This document shows, piece by piece, positions 63,835 through 64,000 of a stretch of 64,000 nucleotides of DNA. Source of the DNA: Anniella stebbinsi (taxonomy: Eukaryota; Chordata; Lepidosauria; Squamata; Anniellidae); NCBI GenBank assembly GCA_029215795.1, contig JARDYH010000001.1, positions 7,682,001 to 7,746,000 of the forward strand, read 5' to 3'. Numbering within the stretch: the first letter of the stretch is position 1; every line of letters starts with the position of its first letter. Both the position numbers and the translations under genes were made by a program. A model generated the notes under the pieces. It was not told where the DNA came from. It did not search any database and was given only the letters and a program-made list of their open reading frames with translations.

Positions 63835-64000
63835 CATTGCCTTGCTGGATCAGACTAAGAATCCATCTAGCCCAGCATCCTGTTTTCAACAGTGGACAGC
63901 CGGCTGCTTCTGGGCAGCCCACACACAGACTATAAAGGCACCCTCTCTCCCTTGTAGTATATTCCCAGTATCTGCTATTCAGATATACATAGGAAGCTGC
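63835..64000 (-). mobile_element. CR1-type LINE fragment cut by window edge
   Basis: CTTGCTGGATCAGACTAAGA ATCCATCTAGCCCAGCATCC TG matches the 1190 family start. Confidence 0.65.

Overview
This window is vertebrate nuclear DNA, most likely from a squamate reptile (lizard or snake). Four multi-exon protein genes have GT-AG introns and vertebrate-type proteins. The interspersed repeats also fit a squamate: CR1 and L2 LINE tails, a Sauria-type tRNA-derived SINE at 7678-7915, and tRNA-Ala-derived SINEs. The species cannot be named from the sequence alone.

Layout. (1) 743-25040, minus strand: ZMYM3, a MYM zinc-finger chromatin protein. At least 21 coding exons are present; the last exons lie beyond the left edge. 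Its CpG-island promoter is near 25.0-25.6 kb. Introns carry many L2, CR1 and SINE fragments. (2) 25.6-32.2 kb: a repeat-bearing intergenic gap between the divergent ZMYM3 and NONO promoters. (3) 32.6-44.5 kb, plus strand: NONO (p54nrb), complete, 467 residues, with a 5' noncoding exon, ten coding exons and a poly(A) signal. (4) 44.5-49.4 kb: intergenic, with SINEs and a local duplication. (5) 49490-56936, plus strand: a complete six-exon mitochondrial carrier of the ornithine-transporter (SLC25A15) type, 309 residues. (6) 56.9-60.4 kb: a LINE insertion with long flanking repeats and other nested repeats. (7) 60439-63768, plus strand: the first four coding exons of ITGB1BP2 (melusin); the rest lies beyond the right edge.

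The order ZMYM3(-), NONO(+), ITGB1BP2(+) matches human Xq13.1. The ornithine-carrier gene between NONO and ITGB1BP2 is not part of that human block as I know it. The genes are not an operon and do not form one pathway: ZMYM3 and NONO are nuclear, the carrier is mitochondrial, and melusin is a muscle chaperone-type protein.

I found no clearly new biological system. The observations most worth checking are the carrier paralogue, a duplicated exon-like module between ZMYM3 coding exons 12 and 13, a copy of part of NONO exon 3 inside a NONO intron, a foldback transposon in ITGB1BP2, and an unidentified exon-like ORF at 29.46 kb. Exon boundaries were set by hand from splice motifs, reading phase and recalled family sequences; no alignment was run.
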